The notes under the pieces: model-generated | Seen by the model: only the letters and a program-made list of their open reading frames with translations | What the model was told of the DNA's origin: nothing | Databases searched by the model: none | Program-made: the position numbers and the translations under genes | Source of the DNA: Hepsetus odoe | Taxonomy: Eukaryota; Chordata; Actinopteri; Characiformes; Hepsetidae | Direction: 5' to 3' | Assembly: GCA_017165825.1 (NCBI GenBank) | Contig: CM029367.1 | Span: forward strand, 7,671,723 to 7,735,722 | Length of the DNA: 64,000 nucleotides | Shown: positions 34,081-44,217 of the stretch, in pieces | How the letters are laid out: each line of letters opens with the position of its first letter | How positions within the stretch are numbered: the stretch's first letter is position 1

Positions 34081-37000
34081 CTTCTTCTTCTTTTTCTTTC
34101 GGCTGCTCCCGTTTAGGGGTCGCCACAGCGGATCAACTGTCTCCATTTCTTCCTGTCTTTTGCATCTTCCTGCTTCAAACTGGCCACCGGCATGTCCTCT
34201 CTCACCACATCCATAAACCTCCTCTTTGGTCTTCCTCTTCTCCTCTTTCCTGGCAGCTCCATCTTCAACATCCTCCTTCCAATATAATCCTCGTCTCTCC
34301 TCTGCACATGTCCAAACCAACGCAACCTTGCTTCTCTAACATTGTCTCCAAGACGTCTAACCTGAGCTGTCCCTCTAATATACTAATTTCTAATCCTGTC
34401 CATCCTCGTCACACCCAATGAAAATCTCAGCATCTTTAACTCTGACACCTCCAGCTCCGCCTCCTGCCTTTTCGTCAGTGCCACCGTCTCCAACCCATAC
34501 AACATAGCTGGTCTCACTACTGTCCTGTAAACCTTCCCTTTTACTCTAGCTGGTACGCGTCTGTCACAAATCATTCCAGCCACTCTTCTCCACCCATTCC
34601 AACCAGCCTGCACTCTCTTCTTCACCTCTCTTCCACACTCGCCATTACACTGAACTGTTGATCCCAAGTATTTAAACTCCTCCACCTTTGTTACCTCTAC
34701 TCCCTGCATCCTAACCACGCCACTTTCCTCCCTTTCATTCACACTCATGTATTCTGTCTTTGCCCTACTCACTTTCATTCCTCTCCTCTCAAGAGCATAT
34801 CTCCATTTCTCCAGGTTCTCCTCAAGCTGCTCCCTACTCTCACTACAGATCACAATATCATCAGCAAACATCATCGTCCACGGAGACTCCTGTCTAACCT
34901 CGTCCGTCAACCTGTCCATTACTATTGCAAACAAGAATGGGCTCAGTGCTGATCCTTGGTGTAATCCAACATCTACCTTAAATGCATCCGTCACTCCCAC
35001 TGCAGATCTCACCACTGTTACACTGTCATCATACATATCCTGAACTACTCTCACATACTTCTCTGTAATACCAGACTTCCTCATACAAAACCACAACTCC
35101 TCTCTAGGCACCCTGTCATATGCTTTCTCCAATTCCACAAAGGCACAATGCAGCTCCTTCTGACCTTCTCTGTACTTCTCCATCAACACCCTCAGAGCAA
35201 ACATTGCATCTGTGGTGCACGTTCTCGGCATAAAACCACACTGCTGTTCACTGATCCTCACCTCTTTTCTTAACCAAGCTTCCACTACTCTTTCCCATAA
35301 CTTCATGGTGTGGCTGATCAACTTTATGCCTCTATAGTTACTACAGCTCTGTGCATCACCCTTATTCTTGAAGATTGGTACCAGTACACTTCGTCTCCAC
35401 TCCTCAGGCATCTTCTCACTTGCCAAGATTGTGTTAAACAATCTGGTCAGAAACTCAACTGCCATCTCCCCTAAACATCTCCATGCTTCCACTGGTATGT
35501 CATCCGGTCCAACAGCCTTTCCATTCTTCATCCTCTTCATCGCTGCCCTTACTTCCATCTTGTTTATTTGCTACACTTCCTGGTTAACTCTTCTCACATC
35601 ATCCAGTCTTCTCTCTCTCTCATTTTCTTCATTCATCAGCTCCTCAAAGTATTCCTTCCATCTGCTCAACACGCTCTGTTCACCTGTGAGTACGTTACCA
35701 TTTCTATCTTTAATCGCCCTGACCTGTAGCACATCTTTCCCAGATCTGTCTCTCTGTCTAGCCAATCGGTAAAGGTCCTTTTCTCCCTCTTTACTGTCCA
35801 ACCTCTCATACAATTCACCAAACACCTTATCTTTGGCCTTTACCACTGCTTTCTTCACCCTGCGGTTCATCTCCTTGTACACCTGTCTACTTTCTTCATC
35901 TCTCTGACTGTCCCATGTCTTCTTTGCCTCCCTCTTCTTTTGAATACACTCCTGGACTTCTTGGTTCCACCACCAGGTTTCCTTATCCTCTTTCTTCCTT
36001 CCAGATGTCACACCAAGTACATTTCTAGCCGTCTGCCTTATCACTTCTGCAGTAGTTTCCCAGCAATCCGGTAGCTCTTCAACACCTCCCAGTGCCCGTG
36101 TTAACTCCTGCCTGAATTCCACCTTACAGTCCTCCTCCTTCAGCTTCCACCACTTGATCCTCAACTCTGCCCTCACTTTTCTCCTCTTCTTGACCTCCAA
36201 GGTCATCCTACAGACCACCATCCTATGCTGTTTAGCTACACTCTCCCCTGTCACTACTTTGCAGTCTCTGATCTCTTTCAAACTGACCCTCCTGCAAAGA
36301 ATATAATCCACCTGTGAGCATCTTCCTCCACTCTTATATGTCACCCTGTGCTCCTCCCTCTTATAAAAATAAGTATTAACTACAGCCATTTCCATCCTTT
36401 TTGCAAAATCTACAACCATCTGACCTTCAGCATTCCTCTCCTTGACACCATGCCTACCCATCACCTCCTCATCACCTCTGTTCCCTTCACCAACATGACC
36501 ATTAAAATCTGCACCAATCATCACTCTCTCTCCCCTGGGTACACTCTCTATCACTTCATCTAACTCACTCCAGAATTTTTCCTTCTCTTTCATCTTACAA
36601 CCAACTTGTGGAGCATAAGCACTAACAACATTCATTATCACACCTTCAACTTCCAGCTTCAAACTCATCACCCTCCCTGACACCCTCTTCACTTCCAAAA
36701 CACTCTCCACACACTCCTCCTTCAGGATAACACCTACTCCATTCCTCCTTCTATCCACACCATGGTAGAACAGTTTAAACCCCCCTCCAATACACCTGGC
36801 CTTACTACCCTTCCATCTAGTCTCTTGCACACACAAAATGTCAACCTTCCTTCTCTCCATCATATCAGCTAATTCTCTACCTTTACCAGTCATGCTGCCA
36901 ACATTCAAAGTCCCTACCCTCACTTCCACACTCCTCTCCTTCTTTCTCTCCTTCTCCCTCTGGACATGCCTTCCTCCTCTTCTTCTTCTTCTTTGGCCAA

Positions 37001-37197
37001 CAGTAGTCCAATTTCCACCAGCACCCTGTAGGCTAACAGCACTGATGGCGGTCGTTGTTAACCCGGGCCTCGACCGATCCGGTATGGAATTCTGTATCAT
37101 TGTCCGCATATTGACTTGGCAAAGTTTTACACCGGATGCCCTTCCTGACGTAACCCTCCCCATTTACACTGGCTTGTGCATCCCTAGTGGCTGGGTT
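34081..37197 (-). mobile_element. LINE-A copy 2, full length, nearly open
   Basis: A 3.1-kb LINE on the minus strand, from the 5' end AACCCAGCCACTAGGGATGC (complement at 37,197) to the 3' end GGCTGCTCC plus an (AAGAAG)n tail (complement TTCTTCTTC at 34,081). All domains of the family are present without deletion. It is the best-preserved LINE-A here. The right flank is a T-rich tract, and no clear target duplication could be read. Confidence 0.92.
34113..37163 (-). pseudogene. LINE-A protein: endonuclease plus RT, two in-frame TAG codons
   Basis: A single frame of 1,017 codons from the ATG at 37,163 to the final stop at 34,113. It is interrupted only by TAG at 35,571-35,573 and TAG at 34,383-34,385. 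Order: basic region; APE endonuclease (VGTLNVGSMTGKGREL, CVQETRWK, SAYAPQ, GADFNGH, SQVDYILCRR); linker; RT with NYRGIKL, LEKAYDRVPR, LHQGSALSPFLF and FADD at 34,858-34,869; thumb and basic C-terminal tail (GKRRRGRPKRR, RQLIRCGDP). Both catalytic domains look intact, and the enzyme would nick DNA and copy its own RNA there. The first TAG replaces a CAG seen in copy 1; the second is shared with copies 1 and 4. Confidence 0.88.
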
Positions 37198-37430
37198 TTT
37201 TTTTTAATTTTTTTATTTTTTTTTAAAAATTAAATTCATAATTCATAATAAAATTCATAATAATTAAATTCAGCAAATAAATAGTAACTCTTCCCTGCAA
37301 AATGTATAATAGCAGAGCAATCTTCATATAATCTTCATAATCTTTACAAATACATCTTAAAATACAGTAATGATGATTTAAAGTACATGGTCATTTTTGA
37401 CCAATAACAGTCACATTAAGAATCATGATT
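37198..37430. other. T-rich and AT-rich spacer
   Basis: T runs followed by AATTCATAAT-type repeats; no feature beyond low complexity. Confidence 0.6.
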
Positions 37431-37672
37431 GTGGAGGGGCATTGGCCACATGATCTGAGGATCGTGGGTTCAAACCCCTTCCCGATAGGTTGCCCTGAAG
37501 TACCCTTGAGCAAGGTACCGTCCCCGTCACGCTCCTCCCTGCGATGGGCTGGTGACCTGCCCAGGGTGTGTCCCCCGTCCTTCACCCTGTGTGAGCTGGG
37601 ATGGACTCCAGCACCCCCGTGCGATCCCGCTTGGGACAAGTGGCAGAAAATGACTGACTGACTGACTGATTG
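37431..37672 (+). repeat. chimeric SINE: SINE-2 head with a different tail
   Basis: The first half is SINE-2 (CATTGGCCACATGATCTGAG, B-box GGGTTCAAACCCC, GGTTGCCCTGAAGTACCC, CAAGGTACCGTCCCCGTCAC). From about 37,540 it changes to another tail (GATGGGCTGGTGACCTGCCC, GGATGGACTCCAGCACCC) and ends GGCAGAAAATGACTGACTGA. The final part resembles the LINE-B 3' end (AGCGGAAGAAAATGGATGG). Confidence 0.75.
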
Positions 37673-37776
37673 TGGAGGGACTGGATTGAGAGACCCTCAG
37701 AGTATGTATGCAATTTATTTTCTGTATTGTGTTAGTACAGCTATGGATCATAATGTAATATGGCACAGTACATTAT

Positions 37777-39660
37777 AGCCACTAGGGATGCCCAAGCCCG
37801 GATAAATGGGGAGGGTAACGCCAGGAAGGGCATCCGATGTAAAACTTTTGGCAAATTAATACAATCAAACGGACAACTAAACAGATTTCCATTCCAGATC
37901 AGTTGAGGACCAGGTTAACAACAACTGCCACCAGTGCTGTTAGCCTAGTGGGTGCTAGTGGAAATTTGTCTACTGATGGCCAAAGGAGAAGAAGAAGAAA
38001 AGGAGGAAGGGATGTCCGGAGGGAGGAGGAGAGAAGGAAGTGGAGGAGACTGGAAGTGAGGGTAGGAACCTTGAATGTTGGCAGCATGACTGGTAAAGAT
38101 AGAGAATTAGCTGATATGATGCAGAGAAATATTTTGTTTGTGCAAGAGACTAGATGGAAGGGTAGTAAGGCCAGGTGTATTGGAGGAGGGTTTAAATTGT
38201 TTTAATGTAGTGTGGATGGAAGGAGGAATGGATCATGTGTTATCCTGAAGGAAAAGTATGCGAAGACTGTTTTGGTGGTGAAGAGGGTGTCAGATAGGGT
38301 GACGAGTTTGAAGCTGAAAGTTTAATAATAAATGTTGTTAGTGCTTATGCTCCACAAGTTGGATGCACACAGGTGGATTATATCCTTTGCAGGAGGTTCA
38401 GTTTGAAGGAGATTGGAGGCTGCAAAGTAATGACAGGGGAGAGCGTAGCTAAACAGTATAGGATACTGGTCTGTGGGATGACCTTGGAGGTCAAGAAGAG
38501 GAGGAAAGTGAGGGCAGAGTCGAGGATCAAGTGGTGGAAGCTGAAGCAAGAATACTGCAAGGTGGAATCCAGGTAGGAGTTAACAGGGGCACTGGGAGGT
38601 GTTGAAGAGCTACCAGATTACTGGGAAACTGCTGCCAAAGTGATAAAGCAGACAGCTAGAAAGGTACTTGGTGTGACATCTGATAAGAAGAAGGAGGACA
38701 AGGAAACCTGGTGGTGGAACCAGTCAGAAATCCAAGAGTGTATACAGAAGAAGAGGCAAGTGAAGAAGAAGTGGGATAGTCAGAGAGGTGAACAAAGTAG
38801 ACATGTGTGCAAGGAGAGGAAGCACAGGGAAAGTGGAAAGCAGTGGCAAAGGCTAAAGATAAGGTGTATGGTGAATTGTATGAGAGGTTGGACAGTAAGG
38901 AGGCAGAAAAGGACCTGTACCTATTGACCTATTGACTAGACAGAGAGACAGCGCTAGGTAAGATGTGCAGCAGGTCAGGGTGATTAAAGATAGAAATGGA
39001 AACGTACCGTATTTTCTCGTGTATAAGTCGCAGAAATTTGTACCAAAACCCACTCTAAACATGGGGGTGCGACCTATACACGGGGAATTAATCTGCAATT
39101 TATACACGGGAAATTTCCTCAGTGATTGACACTTCTGCGTAGAGACCAGTGAATGTTCACATTTCCAGACATTTATCCTCTAAATTATTACCGAATACAT
39201 GTTTTTGGTGCTTTCCTATCAAGTAAAATACATAGTACTACACTGACCTGTAAAAATCTGAAAGTGTCATTCAACATAATCCACAAAAAATCACAAATTT
39301 CAATCCAGGAAATTCCCATGCCGCCATTTTGAATACCTAAACCAGTGACCGTGTACGTAGCAACTCAATACATTTTACCGTAAATCTCAGTATTTCTGAG
39401 TTATGTGATATGCATATGTACACATATTAGCATTTTTGCCTGCATGTAATCCAAAATCTCAAATGCCAAGATATCACTTAAAAATTTATTTTTTGACCAA
39501 ATTTCAGTGCCAAATCAGTGGTGCAACTTATACATGACTAAATACTGTACTCACAAGTGAACAGAGCAGTGTTGAGCAGATGGAAGGAATACTTTGAGCA
39601 GCTGATGAATTAAGAAACTGAGAGTGAGAGAAGACTGGATGATGTGAGGATAGTGAACAG
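37777..39660 (+). mobile_element. LINE-A copy 5, 5' half only, with a MITE inside
   Basis: It begins at the LINE-A 5' end (GCCACTAGGGATGCCCAAGC). It covers the basic region, a shortened endonuclease (large internal loss near 38,360, joining SAYAPQVGC to the QVDYILCRR region) and the linker. It ends near 39,660 before the RT, where a SINE-1 follows. A 541-bp MITE interrupts it at 39,007-39,547. Short frames remain at 37,903-38,205, 38,373-38,576 and 38,640-38,927, all broken. Confidence 0.85.
39007..39547. mobile_element. TA-flanked MITE (non-autonomous DNA transposon)
   Basis: The ends are imperfect inverted repeats: left CCGTATTTTCTCGTGTATAA, right in reverse CAGTATTTAGTCATGTATAA. A TA lies outside each end (39,005-39,006 and 39,548-39,549). 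The uninterrupted LINE-A site reads CGTACTCACA in other copies, so the empty site is known. No coding capacity. The TA target suggests the Tc1/mariner/pogo superfamily. Confidence 0.8.
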
Positions 39661-39664
39661 CAAG

Positions 39665-39861
39665 AACACAAATTTAGCAGAGGCTTTTATCCAGAGTGAT
39701 TTCCATGTCCTAATTACAGGGACAGTCCCCCTAGAGCAATTCAGGATTAAGGTTCTTGCTCAGGGACCCGGTGGTGGTGGTCCCAGAGGTGAGATTCAAA
39801 CCTGGGAACTCTTGAGCCATAGGTCCATAGGAAAGTATCCTACCTCTAGACCACCGCCACC
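39665..39861 (-). repeat. SINE-1 copy
   Basis: Tail to head on the plus strand: AGCAGAGGCTTTTATCCAGA, CAGTCCCCCTAGAGCAAT, AGATTCAAACCTGGG, CCTACCTCTAGACCACCGCC. It abuts the truncated 3' end of LINE-A copy 5. Confidence 0.85.
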
Positions 39862-41390
39862 TGTTCATTAAACCACCCCAGAAGTTGGTGTAAGAAGTGA
39901 ACCTGCACATCTGAGTTCTATATGCAATACTGATAATAGTAAAATAATCGTAATCCTATAAATCTGGTTCCTATCAACACCATGTATAATAAATTCTGAT
40001 TATGTAATGGTTGAATTACACAGAAATAAAAATAATAATTTAAATACTTTATGCATCACCTGTTAATTTGCTTACTTAAGCAAACTAATGCAGTTTAATC
40101 ATCAGAATGATTGAAAACACTTTCTTTTTTGTTATTTTTCATGTGCAAGCCATTGATATTTTGCAGATATATTATATAGGAAACATATGAGTCACAAAAC
40201 AATTAAAATGGTTTGCACAAAAACTGTACAGCTATACAAATCTTGCTTAATAATTGAACAAGCTCCTCTGTATGTGTAGAGATTTCTCAAGACATGAACA
40301 TTATCTTCGTTTACATTTACAGCTCAACAGGACCAACTGATGTAACTGAGTGCATTCAGTGGGAGAGTGTACTGAAGCGAAAGGGTCTCTTTTGCATTAC
40401 TATACCAGATCAGTTATCTATATTTGTCTATACAGTACTCCCCAGTACAATCAGAATTCTGCCCCAGGTGGCAATTATAAAGGAAACTGCCTTCAGTAAG
40501 GTCACTCCATCATGTGTCATCATGGCATCAGACTAGCTGGATTCTGGTCTATTTTAGGCATGCAGTTTCAGCACATCAAAGCTACTTTAAAGCATGCTCC
40601 AGCAAATGCTCCAGCAAATGAGACCGGCTGGATTTTATTTTCTCTTACTCCAAAAATATCAATCACTTTGATAGAGGTGTTTCACCTTTGTCCATGATGT
40701 CATTGCAATGGCTGATTAGGGGACTGCAGCCTTAATAACCCACAATGTAGCTTGGAGCAGAGAAGTTTATTAGAAACATAAAGAGCTTTAATTAAATGCA
40801 CAGATGCAGCTGTTGGCCTGGCCACATGTACTCAGCAGAGATGAAGTGAGGCCTGCAAGCACCTCTTGTTTTTTCCTCACCAATCTGGTATGACATTTTA
40901 ATCACACTCAGGAAACTTTTAACAACCTGTTAGCTTTAATCAGAGCATTCTGATATTCCATCAGATGCTCGGTTGATGTAACAACCTTCATAAAGCTCTT
41001 GCCTAATTCCCCTGTCCCGTAAACACTATATTAAAGGAATATGCCACCCAAAACACTAATGTTACATGTAGCGAACAAAAGCAAAAGTACAGGGTAAAGA
41101 ACTACTGCCAATACATATATTGTTGACCATGTCAGCATTTTTGAGTATTCCTATGAGATTTTCTGTAGAAAAGACAAGAAAACTCTGTGTATGACATCTT
41201 TTTGGGATGACAAAAATACAGTACAGTCCAGCTCGTTTCAGTATAGGAAGTTGTTTGAAAGGAGGTAAACCAGCAATTACAGATAAACAAATAGAGAAAT
41301 TGGAAAGCTTTTCCAGCTGGATGCACCCTTCTGATGGTCTTTACCACTGTTGACTGTAAAATTCAGTCCAAGGGAAAGAGAGGATAACTA
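39862..41390. other. non-coding, nothing recognised
   Basis: Mixed-composition unique-looking sequence. The open frames at 40,294-40,536 and 40,512-40,697 have no recognisable domain and no convincing splice context. Confidence 0.4.
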
Positions 41391-41638
41391 GGAGGCCTAG
41401 TGGTTAAGGAGTTGCCCCCAGATCGGAAGATTGTGGGTTCGATTCCCTCACATGTAGGTTGCCCTGAGGTACCCCTGAGCAAGGTACCGTCCCCGTCACT
41501 GCTCCCCAGGCAGCTTTCAATAGCTGCCCACTGCTGCATGGTGTTTGAGTGCATGGGTTAAATGCAGAGGTCCAATTTCGGTTCACGCTTGCTGTGCTGT
41601 GACCTCGCAATGACAAGGGTTGTCACTTTCACTTTCAT
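41391..41638 (+). repeat. SINE-2 copy
   Basis: Head GGAGGCCTAGTGGTTAAGGA, B-box GGGTTCGATTCCC, body GGTTGCCCTGAGGTACCC, tail GACCTCGCAATGACAAGGGT ending in CACTTTCACTTTC. It is the best-preserved intact SINE-2 copy besides 32,564. Confidence 0.88.
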
Positions 41639-41990
41639 CTTTCTAATGACAGGAGAATATGATGAACTCAGAGTAGTAGACAGCTCCTAAACCAAACCAA
41701 TTAGTGCACATGGAGCGATGAGGGCTAACTGGGTGTGGCAATGTAAAAGTCCATAGCTGTTTTCATTACATAATGAATATACATATGTTACATTTGAATT
41801 TAGTATACAGCATTTAAATATAGTTTAATATATCCACTGCAATATACAGGTTTGTGAATTCACCAGCTGATTAACATTATTTTGATGCTGCAGGATTCAG
41901 GATTGTGATTAATGTTTAAAAAAAATTCCATGGATCAATTTTTTTGTCAAGCACATCCCACAGAAGCATAAAATCCACTTTTGAGATCAT
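41639..41990. other. non-coding, nothing recognised
   Basis: AT-rich spacer between two SINEs; no supported feature. Confidence 0.4.
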
Positions 41991-42179
41991 TTACATTTGC
42001 AGCATTTAGCAGACGCTCTTATCCAGAGCGACTTCCATGTCCTGATTACAGGGACAGTCCCCCTGTAGCAATTCAGGGTTAAGGGTCTTGCTCAGGGACC
42101 CAGAGGTGGGATTTGAACCTGGAACCTCTTGAGCCACAGGGCAATAGACAAGTATCCTACCTCTAGACTACCACCTCCC
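41991..42179 (-). repeat. SINE-1 copy
   Basis: Tail to head on the plus strand: CATTTAGCAGACGCTCTTAT, CCAGAGCGACTTCC, CAGTCCCCCTGTAGCAAT, ATTTGAACCTGG, CCTACCTCTAGACTACCACC. About as well preserved as the 13.3-kb copy. Confidence 0.88.
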
Positions 42180-42678
42180 TTAATTTTTTTAACCTTTAGC
42201 AAACCTTTATTGGTGATAACAGATCAGGTTCACTGTATGCTAATGAAACATCACAACATCATACTGGGGGCTATCATTACATTAGGATTAGAGAAGGTAA
42301 GAGAGTTAGAGTGAGGGGAAAAAAATTGTGAGAGTGAAAAAGAGTCTAAGGGTGAGGCAGAGAGAGCAAGAGACTGTGAGAGAACAAGCGAAAGAAAGAT
42401 CAAGAGATCGAGAGAGAGAGAGAGAGATCGAGAGAGAGAGACAGAAAGAGCGAGAGAGAGAGCGAGAGAGAGCGCAAGAGAGCCTTCAATTGCAATCTCA
42501 AAAACAGATTGGGCCTGCAGGCTTCCTCCCAGCTCCCATCACAAATCTGTCCCTCTCACACAGCACATCTCATAAAGCCAAAACATTTAGAAAAAATAAA
42601 ATCTGTCACAACAATCATTCTATTCATCAATAATTGTAGTTATACAAAAAGCAGGTGCTTGTTCATAGGCACCCACAG

Positions 42679-42714
<36 letters not shown>

Positions 42715-43574
42715 TTAACATTTCAGTTGGAAATCATTTAGTAAGTTTTATTTCTACCCATCATAAAATTAAGCTTTTCAGCATATGGCTGCAAGTTTGT
42801 GTGTACCAGAGGGAAAAGAAACTGCAAAAATATATATACACATACATACATAAAACAATAATCTCTTTAAATTCAATTAACACACATTTTAAAGCTACAC
42901 CAGATCAGGTGAGGTCATTGAGAGAGGGTAAAAAAAACAAGGATGGCCCCCACAACAATAAATGCTTCTGTAGAGAAGGGAGAGTTAAAAAAAAACAACA
43001 AAATAAATAAATAAATAAAACAAAAACCTAAAAGGCTAAGATGAGTGTTTCTTGTCCATAAAGCATGAATATCAAGATGTGTGAAAATAAAAACTCGAAA
43101 GAGTGAGTAACACCCATGTTAAATCAGCGCTGTTGTATATACATGTAAGCATGTACGTACATTTGAGTATGTAAAAGTGTGTGCGTAAACAAGTATTACA
43201 TTCATCCATAGCTAGCTGGCCTGCAAGATCACTCTTACAGCAAAGGATCTTCTGTTGATTCTCACAGGCACAATTCAAAAACTAAAACACTAAAAGGTCA
43301 ACCCTCAGGTAAGAAGAAAAAGGAGAAGGGGAGGAAACGGGGGGAGGAAAAAATATATATATATATTTTTAATAAAAAAAACAAAAAACCCATTGCCCAA
43401 TGATTCACGTACCTATCAAACAAAGGGAGAACTGAGAGCGCCCCCCCCCCACATCCTTTTATCTTTTCCTGAACAATTTTTGCAGCCTACTATGGTGAAT
43501 TGTCCTACTAGTAAAGGTTAACATCTTTAAGAAATATTTCCTAAATATTTAGGAAATTAGCCTTCACATCTATC
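42180..43574. other. non-coding with microsatellites
   Basis: It holds a GA/GAGC-rich tract at 42,355-42,482, an (AT)n run at about 42,684-42,712, AAAT repeats near 43,000 and a C run near 43,440. Open frames here come from low-complexity DNA. Confidence 0.5.
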
Positions 43575-43791
43575 CTTAATACTATGGGTTTTGTCCAGAA
43601 TGTAATGGGGCCCACTCACTGTTATAATCATACTTTAGACTTGATCCTTACACTAGGTGTCAAAGTTGACAATATAGCCATTATTCCCCAGTCAGCAGTA
43701 ATCTCAGATCACCATCTCATCACATATGAGATTCACAGCAGCTCTAATTTATATAAATCACTTCAGGATCGTGTTAGCCGCAAAATAATGT
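43575..43791 (+). pseudogene. LINE-D endonuclease C-terminal fragment
   Basis: The frame contains MGFVQNVMGPTHCYNHTLDL and VISDHHLITYEI; the SDHH box is the conserved end of APE-type endonucleases. It stops being readable at the junction with the 5' LTR at 43,792. Confidence 0.75.
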
Positions 43792-43962
43792 TGTCACTTG
43801 TGGGGTGTTTTGGGCACACTAGAGGGCGCTCTGCTCTGACTGAGCACACCTGAGCCCAAGCAGGCACAGGTGTGCATCATTGGGGCTGACTATTTAAGAC
43901 CCGATGAGTCAGCAGAGCACGGCTCATTGGTTAGGCTAAGCCTAAGTGTAAAGGGTGGTTTA

Positions 43963-44003
<41 letters not shown>

Positions 44004-44214
44004 AGGTTCAGGTTCAGGTTCAGGTTCTGGTTCTGGTTCTGGTTTGGGTTTTTTGGATTTGGGTAACTTGGTTTGGGCTGCAGTTCTCCTGTTCCCAGGT
44101 TCTGCTTCGAACTGCAGCCCTTGTGTCTTGCTTTTGTAAACTGTGGACAATAAAACAGTGCTCCGAACTCCTGGCTCCACTCTGGCGTCCTTCCGGTACC
44201 CCGCCACCGTTACA
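43792..44214 (+). repeat. 5' LTR of the IQ element
   Basis: It begins TGTCACTTGTGGGGTG and ends CGCCACCGTTACA. It contains GCACACCTG...CAGGTGTGC as an inverted pair, a second inverted repeat around TATTTAAG (arms 43,877-43,887 and 43,896-43,906), a GGTTCT/GGTTCA hexamer array (about 43,962-44,045) and AATAAA at about 44,150. Confidence 0.85.
43962..44045. repeat. GGTTCT/GGTTCA hexamer array
   Basis: About fourteen hexamers inside the 5' LTR, mostly GGTTCT with a central block of GGTTCA. The 3' LTR has only a few related GGTTTA units. The regular GG pairs could support two-tier G-quadruplexes. The antisense reading gives an (EP)n frame that is not a gene. Confidence 0.9.
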
Positions 44215-44217
44215 GAA

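Noticed and set aside
34081..37197. Plus-strand frames such as 36,838-37,233 and 35,368-35,772
   Set aside because: Antisense shadows of the LINE-A protein.
32564..41450. tRNA-like heads with good A and B boxes in SINE copies
   Set aside because: They continue into SINE bodies and repeat through the window; they are not tRNA genes.
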